From Candidatus Tityobacter terrigena (GTDB lineage Bacteria; Vulcanimicrobiota; Vulcanimicrobiia; Vulcanimicrobiales; Vulcanimicrobiaceae), in the NCBI GenBank assembly GCA_003156715.1, contig PMHO01000018.1, positions 1 to 64,000 on the forward strand: a stretch of DNA of 64,000 nucleotides, written 5' to 3'. Both the position numbers and the translations under genes were made by a program. Of the stretch, positions 59,731-64,000 are shown piece by piece. A model generated the notes under the pieces. That model was given only the letters and a program-made list of their open reading frames with translations, was not told the origin of the DNA and did not search any database. Each line of letters starts with the position of its first letter. The stretch's first letter is position 1.

Positions 59731-60770
59731 GGGCAGCCGAAATCGTGCGCGCCGCCTGCGGCAATCGCTTCACGGCGGCCGTGTTGCGCGTTGAGGCGCG
59801 CGGCCGGGTCGTGCAGGAGGAAGCCTTCGGGACGATGGGCGGTTGCGGGCAAGCTCGACCCGCGGACCCGACGACGTGTTTTGACTTGGCCTCGCTGACG
59901 AAGTTGTTCTTAGCGGGCGCCGTTTTGCTGGAATTCGCGGCGGACGAGCGCAGCTTGGATGCGCCCCTCGTCGCGTGCTTTCCCGAGTGGAGAGGACGGC
60001 CGCACGCCGCGATCACGCTTCGCATGCTGCTGGCACATACGTCCGGCATGCAGTCCGGGGCCGACTATCGCATGCTGCTCGGTGAAAACGTCGAGCAGTT
60101 CGCGATCGCGCGCGACCTCGTAGCAGCACCGGGCGAGCGCGTCATCTACAGCGATCTCGGTTTCATCGTCCTCGGAGAGCTGCTGGCGCGCCGCTGCGGC
60201 GCCTCGCTCGCGTTCGTCATGCAGCATTTCTTTGGTGCTCTCGGCGTGTGCCGGACCACCTACCGTCCGCGCTGGATCGAGCGCTCGGGGATCCCGTCGA
60301 CCGAGCTCGATGACTGGCGCGGCCGTGTGCAGGGCATCGTCCACGACGAAAAGGCCTATCTGATGGGCGGCGTAGCCGGCCACGCCGGCCTTTTCGGCAC
60401 CGCGCGCGACGTCGCTCGTCTCGCCGACGCTTTCTTAGCGCCGCTTTGCGGCCGCGGGCCGCGGGCGGTGCCGGCCTGGCTCGCGCGCTGCGCCACCTCC
60501 GAGCACGGCTCCGACGCGGTACTGCGGCGCGGGCTCGGCTGGGCGTTGAAAACGAGCGATGAGAACTCGTGCGGCCGCTGGATGTCGCGCCGAACCTTTG
60601 GACACACCGGGTTTACCGGAACGAGCGTATGGGCCGATCCGGAGCGAGACCTCTCGATCGTGCTCTTGACCAACGCGCTGTACTTCGGCCGGCGCGACCT
60701 GCGTGACGTTCGTGCCGCAGTCTGCGAAGCGGTCGTCGAGGAATGCGATCGGTGCGCGCGATCGGCTTGA
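59727..60770 (+). CDS. Beta-lactamase-fold serine hydrolase
   Basis: A 347-residue protein from TTG 59727, overlapping the nagZ stop (TTGA). SLTK holds the catalytic Ser-x-x-Lys near residue 56. YSDLGFIVLGE is the Tyr motif, with Asp in place of the usual Asn, and GHTGFTG stands for the KTG triad. This is the class C/esterase-like (PF00144) family. With no signal peptide and with NagZ, AnmK and MurQ around it, it probably cleaves an amide or ester of cell-wall fragments, perhaps like the Bacillus AmiE-type amidase or a peptidase. Confidence 0.85.
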   Translation: MRAAEIVRAACGNRFTAAVLRVEARGRVVQEEAFGTMGGCGQARPADPTTCFDLASLTKLFLAGAVLLEFAADERSLDAPLVACFPEWRGRPHAAITLRMLLAHTSGMQSGADYRMLLGENVEQFAIARDLVAAPGERVIYSDLGFIVLGELLARRCGASLAFVMQHFFGALGVCRTTYRPRWIERSGIPSTELDDWRGRVQGIVHDEKAYLMGGVAGHAGLFGTARDVARLADAFLAPLCGRGPRAVPAWLARCATSEHGSDAVLRRGLGWALKTSDENSCGRWMSRRTFGHTGFTGTSVWADPERDLSIVLLTNALYFGRRDLRDVRAAVCEAVVEECDRCARSA

Positions 60771-61894
60771 TGTCGGGCACGTCGCTCGACGGCATCGATG
60801 CGGCGCTCGTCGAACTTTCTTCGCGCGCGCATGGCTACGCCGTCGAAACGCTCGCCTTCCGCACCCTGCCGTTCGAAGCTGGGTTGCGCGAACGCATCGT
60901 CGCCGCGCTTCCGCCATATGCGCCCGAGCCGCGCGCGGTCGCGTTGCTGGACGCGGCGCTGGGCCGGGCCTTTGGCGAGGCCGCCGCGTCGGTCGCAAGC
61001 GGAGAAGTCGATTTCATCGCGAGCCCAGGCCTTACGCTGTACCACGACGGCAGCGTGCCGGTCAGCGCGCAAATCGGGGACCCATACGCAATCCGCGAGC
61101 GCACCGGCGTGACCGTCGTTTTCGATTTTCGGCGGGCGGACGTCGCGGCCGGTGGCCAGGGCGCACCGCTCGTTCCGTACGTCGACCGTTTGCTCTTTGC
61201 CGACGCAACGCGCGACGTCGTCGCTCTGAACCTAGGTGGAATCGCCAACGTAACGGTGCTCGCGAAGAATGCCGGCTCCGCGCCGCGCGCCTGGGATACA
61301 GGGCCAGGCAACATGCTGATCGATGCCTTCGTGCGGCGGCGCAGCGGTGGAACGCGCGCCTTCGACGCCGGCGGAATGCTGGCAGCGCGCGGCCGGGTGA
61401 GTGAAGACGCGCTGCAAGCGCTGCAAGCCGACCCGTACTTCAGGCAGGCCCCGCCCAAGTCGACCGGGCGCGAGCGTTTTGGGGATGCGTATCTTGAAAG
61501 CCACGCGCGCGTCCTCGCTGCGCTCTCGGACGAAGACGGCTGCGCGACGCTGACCGCGCTGAGCGCGCGCACCATTTGCACGAGCCTCGCCGCGTTCGGT
61601 GCATCTGGGGCGCGCATCGTTGCATCGGGCGGCGGGACGCACAACGCTACGCTGATGGGCTTGCTGCGCGCGGAACACGAGGTCGACACATCGCAAGCCT
61701 TCGGCATCGATCCCGACGCCAAGGAAGCGATCGCGTTTGCGATCTTGGGGCTCGAAACGCTGCGCGGCCGGCCTTCGGGCGTCCCTTCCGCAACCGGCGC
61801 CCGGCATGCGGCAGTCCTCGGTGCGATCGCCCCGGTCGAGCCGGCGCGCCTGCTAGAGAAGATCGCGCGCACGTTCGCGAACGCTTCGGCATGA
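60752..61894 (+). CDS. anmK: Anhydro-N-acetylmuramic acid kinase
   Basis: About 380 residues from GTG 60752 (GAGGA 9 bases upstream; ATG 60743 also possible). The N-terminal GLMSGTSLDGIDAALVEL phosphate loop is diagnostic. GQGAPLVPYVDRLLF, NLGGIANVTVL, DTGPGNMLIDAF and ASGGGTHNATLMGLL follow in family order. It phosphorylates and opens 1,6-anhydroMurNAc to MurNAc-6-phosphate, the substrate of MurQ two genes downstream. The start lies 19 bases inside the upstream gene. Confidence 0.95.
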   Translation: MRAIGLMSGTSLDGIDAALVELSSRAHGYAVETLAFRTLPFEAGLRERIVAALPPYAPEPRAVALLDAALGRAFGEAAASVASGEVDFIASPGLTLYHDGSVPVSAQIGDPYAIRERTGVTVVFDFRRADVAAGGQGAPLVPYVDRLLFADATRDVVALNLGGIANVTVLAKNAGSAPRAWDTGPGNMLIDAFVRRRSGGTRAFDAGGMLAARGRVSEDALQALQADPYFRQAPPKSTGRERFGDAYLESHARVLAALSDEDGCATLTALSARTICTSLAAFGASGARIVASGGGTHNATLMGLLRAEHEVDTSQAFGIDPDAKEAIAFAILGLETLRGRPSGVPSATGARHAAVLGAIAPVEPARLLEKIARTFANASA

Positions 61895-62799
61895 AAGCGG
61901 TGCTGGCCGTCGGTGTCGACGCAGGCGGATCGTCGACGGTCGTCGCCTTCTCTCGCGCAGGCACGTATCAGGGCGCGATCGCGGGCGGCCCGGCCAATCC
62001 GAGTTCGCGCGGCATCGCTGCTGCCGCGCAAACGATCGCTTCCGCGGTGCGTGCGATTGCCGGTAGCGAAGACCCGGCGGCGATCTACGTCGGCGCCGCC
62101 GGGGCGGGCCGGCCCGAATCCGCCATGCAACTCGAGGCGGCCTTGCGCGGCGCTTTTCCAGCCGCGGCTAACCTTGCGGTCGCAAGCGACGTTGAGACGG
62201 CGCTACGGGCCGCAGTACCGAACGGGCCGGGGGTCGTCGTCATCGCCGGGACGGGCGCGGTCGCCTACGCCGAAAACGGCGAGCTTCGTGCCCAAGTCGG
62301 GGGCGACGGCTACCTGCTCGGCGACGAAGGCTCGGGTTTCGCGCTCGGTTTCCACGCCGTCAAGCGGCTCGCACGCGCCTTGGACGGTCGCGCCGCGTTC
62401 GACGAAACGACGGCCCTCGTGCAAGAAGAATTCGGTGTGAGCGACCGCGACGGGCTGCTCGCCGCCGTCTACGGCGGACCACTCGACGTCGCGCGGGTCG
62501 CTTCGCTGGCACCCAAGCTGATCGAGTTGGCGCGCGATGGTAAGAGCGAGGCGGCGAGGTCGGTCGGCGCGGCGGCGCAAACCCTCGGGGAAATGACGCG
62601 GCTTGCGGCCGAGCAGGCCGGACTCGCGCGCGGTTCGACTGCAGTGGTTTTCGCGGGCGGCCTTCTGCGCGATGACAACCGGCTTTCGTCGCTGCTGCGG
62701 ACACACGTACGCGGCGCGCTGCCCGGCGCGACCATCCTGCGTTCGGGCGACGAGCCGGTGCGCGCGGCACTCCGCTTCGCCGAGGCGATGCTCGGTTGA
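61891..62799 (+). CDS. BadF/BadG-type N-acetylglucosamine kinase
   Basis: A 302-residue ASKHA kinase from ATG 61891 (ATGA overlap with anmK). GVDAGGSSTVVAF is the phosphate-1 loop, ASDVETAL supplies the catalytic Asp, VVIAGTGAVAYA the phosphate-2 loop, GDGYLLGDEGSGFALG the sugar-binding segment and VVFAGGLLRDDN the adenosine loop. It probably phosphorylates GlcNAc released by NagZ; a MurNAc kinase (MurK-like) activity is also possible in this family. Confidence 0.88.
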   Translation: MKAVLAVGVDAGGSSTVVAFSRAGTYQGAIAGGPANPSSRGIAAAAQTIASAVRAIAGSEDPAAIYVGAAGAGRPESAMQLEAALRGAFPAAANLAVASDVETALRAAVPNGPGVVVIAGTGAVAYAENGELRAQVGGDGYLLGDEGSGFALGFHAVKRLARALDGRAAFDETTALVQEEFGVSDRDGLLAAVYGGPLDVARVASLAPKLIELARDGKSEAARSVGAAAQTLGEMTRLAAEQAGLARGSTAVVFAGGLLRDDNRLSSLLRTHVRGALPGATILRSGDEPVRAALRFAEAMLG

Positions 62800-63677
62800 C
62801 GGAGGGACCCCGTACCGAGGACGTCAACGCGGCAACCCGCGATCTCGATGCCCTGCCGAGCGACATGCTCGTTGCGCTGCTGCTGCGCGAGCAACGGGCC
62901 GCCTTCGATGCCGCCGAGCAAGCCGCACCCGCCATTGCACGCGCCGTCGACCGCATCGTGACGAGCCTTCGCGCGGGAGGATCCTTACACTACGTGGGCG
63001 CGGGCTCCAGCGGGCGCATCGCCATGCTGGATGCGGCCGAATGTCCGCCGACCTTCGGGACCGTACCGTCGGTCGTTCAAGCCCACATTGCCGGAGGCCC
63101 GGGCGCGCTGCTCGCCGCGATCGAAGGGGCCGAGGACGACGGCCCGGCAGGAGAGGCCGCCGTGCGAGGTGCGGTCGTTGCGGGTGATGCCGTTATCGGC
63201 CTCTCGGCCAGCGGCGGTGCCGCCTACGTGGTCGCGGCGCTGCACGCAGCCCGCGCGACCGGAGCCTTCACGATCGCCTTGACGGGCCACGGCCGTTCCG
63301 CATTGGCGCGCGCAGCCGAGCTTGCGATCGTCCTCGATACCGGAGCGGAAGCGATCGCGGGGTCAACCCGGCTTGCGGCGGGGACCGCGCAGAAGCTCGC
63401 GCTCAACGCGATCTCGACGGCGACGATGGTTCGCTTGGGGAAGGTCTACGATAACCTGATGATCGACCTGAGCGCGACCAATGCAAAGTTGCGGCGGCGC
63501 GCCTCCATGCTGGTGCGAACGCTCGCCGGCGTCGAGGAAGAACGGGCGCACGAACTGCTCGCTCAATCCGGTGGAAGCGTGAAGGTGGCCGTCGTGATGG
63601 GCCGCCGCCAGGTCGATGCCGCCGCCGCCCGCACGCTCCTCGAGCGCGAAGAAGGCTTCCTGCGCCGGTTGCTCTGA
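62796..63677 (+). CDS. murQ: N-acetylmuramic acid 6-phosphate etherase
   Basis: A 293-residue SIS-fold enzyme from TTG 62796 (TTGA overlap with the kinase). TEDVNAATRDLDALP, LHYVGAGSSGRIAMLDAAECPPTFG, a Glu in IEGAEDD, IGLSASGGAAYVVAAL, TRLAAGTAQKLALNAIST and MVRLGKVYDNLMIDLSATN are the MurQ series. It removes D-lactate from MurNAc-6-phosphate to give GlcNAc-6-phosphate. It completes the anhydroMurNAc salvage route with AnmK. Confidence 0.95.
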   Translation: MTEGPRTEDVNAATRDLDALPSDMLVALLLREQRAAFDAAEQAAPAIARAVDRIVTSLRAGGSLHYVGAGSSGRIAMLDAAECPPTFGTVPSVVQAHIAGGPGALLAAIEGAEDDGPAGEAAVRGAVVAGDAVIGLSASGGAAYVVAALHAARATGAFTIALTGHGRSALARAAELAIVLDTGAEAIAGSTRLAAGTAQKLALNAISTATMVRLGKVYDNLMIDLSATNAKLRRRASMLVRTLAGVEEERAHELLAQSGGSVKVAVVMGRRQVDAAAARTLLEREEGFLRRLL

Positions 63678-63688
63678 GGACGTCGCAT

Positions 63689-64000
63689 ATGCCGCACCCA
63701 GGCGCGCTTGGCGCAGCTATGGCCGCGCTCGTGATGGCGCTCGCGCTGAGCGCACCGGCTGCGGCCGTCCAAGGTCCGCCCGTCGTCTTCGTTCCGATCG
63801 ACGACCGGCCGGTCACGCTCCAACTCCCGCAAATGCTGGGCGCGATTGCGGGGCAGCCCGTCGTGACACCGCCGCTTGCGATGTTGGGTCATTTTCTGCG
63901 CCCGGGCGATTCAGATGCGATCCTCACCTGGCTCGCATCGCCCGCGACGTCGGGCGCTTCGGCGATCGTCGTTTCGACGGACATGATCGCATATGGCGGG
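63689..64000 (+). CDS. DUF4127 family exported protein, partial
   Basis: The gene starts at ATG 63689, 11 bases after murQ, and is open at the right edge (104 residues visible). A signal segment (AAMAALVMALALSAPAAA) is followed by VVFVPIDDRPVTLQLPQML, PPLAMLGHFLRPGDSDAIL and IVVSTDMIAYGG, the opening pattern of DUF4127. The function of this family is not known to me. Position at the end of a cell-wall recycling operon suggests it handles envelope sugars or glycans (inference). Confidence 0.8.
   Translation, partial: MPHPGALGAAMAALVMALALSAPAAAVQGPPVVFVPIDDRPVTLQLPQMLGAIAGQPVVTPPLAMLGHFLRPGDSDAILTWLASPATSGASAIVVSTDMIAYGG

Noticed and set aside
60835-62130. A 431-residue minus-strand frame opposite anmK and the sugar kinase
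   Set aside because: Ser/Ala/Arg-rich antisense shadow of two overlapping, well-supported genes.
1-64000. CRISPR arrays, rRNA operons and complete insertion sequences
   Set aside because: No regularly spaced direct repeats, rRNA-like sequence or transposase gene was found on either strand.

Overview
This is a high-GC bacterial chromosome segment with frequent GTG and TTG starts and many 1-4 base gene overlaps. The mix of genes recalls deep-branching soil lineages such as Eremiobacterota (WPS-2): large ATP-dependent regulators, repeat-rich secreted proteins with an S74 chaperone, a split B12 mutase, a PQQ alcohol dehydrogenase and peptidoglycan recycling. I see no rRNA, no complete tRNA and no species marker, so the phylum is a guess.

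Left part (1-13.4 kb) is accessory in character. It holds the start of a winged-helix regulator running off the left edge, a two-gene unit of an unrecognised protein and a PIN-domain protein (apparently with a frameshift), a DUF2971 protein, an SDR oxidoreductase, and two paralogous XRE-HTH/NB-ARC/TPR regulators that both look leaderless. Around them are a Tat-exported epoxide hydrolase, a peroxiredoxin-like protein and a frameshifted membrane protein.

Mobile element (about 13.6-25.7 kb). A relaxase-helicase fusion and a ribbon-helix-helix partner face a four-gene operon (small basic protein, ParA-like ATPase, membrane protein, VirD4-type coupling protein) across a repeat-rich gap that may be oriT. 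Then come a second ribbon-helix-helix protein with a likely operator, unknown cargo, a small MerR-like protein and a tyrosine integrase. The right end is a 3' piece of tRNA-Asn(GUU) with its terminator. No mating-pore genes are visible, so it looks mobilizable rather than self-transmissible. The left end is not seen.

Metabolic chromosome (25.7-36.7 kb). A cytochrome c and a PQQ alcohol dehydrogenase with the lanthanide-type Asp-x-Asp pair precede a FadR-type regulator. It is divergent from an operon encoding a B12-binding mutase subunit, an acyl-CoA ligase, a MeaB-type GTPase, a mutase large subunit and a 3-hydroxyisobutyryl-CoA hydrolase-like protein. The large subunit carries the residues that mark 2-hydroxyisobutyryl-CoA mutase (Ile96, Asp123, Gln214), and a perfect FadR-family operator overlaps the operon promoter.

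Surface and signalling region (36.7-47.1 kb): two secreted repeat proteins, an HD-GYP protein, a MalT-like regulator, a CAP-domain protein and a PAS-GGDEF-EAL protein whose EAL domain lacks the catalytic Glu.

Right part (47.3-64 kb): pyrophosphatase, acyl-CoA dehydrogenase, and a tightly packed cluster for 3-hydroxyphenylacetate/homogentisate breakdown (MBL-fold protein, flavin hydroxylase plus small coupling protein, HmgA, fumarylacetoacetase). After small exported proteins comes an overlapping cell-wall amino-sugar recycling operon (NagZ, a beta-lactamase-fold hydrolase, AnmK, a BadF-type sugar kinase, MurQ, a DUF4127 protein) that runs off the right edge.
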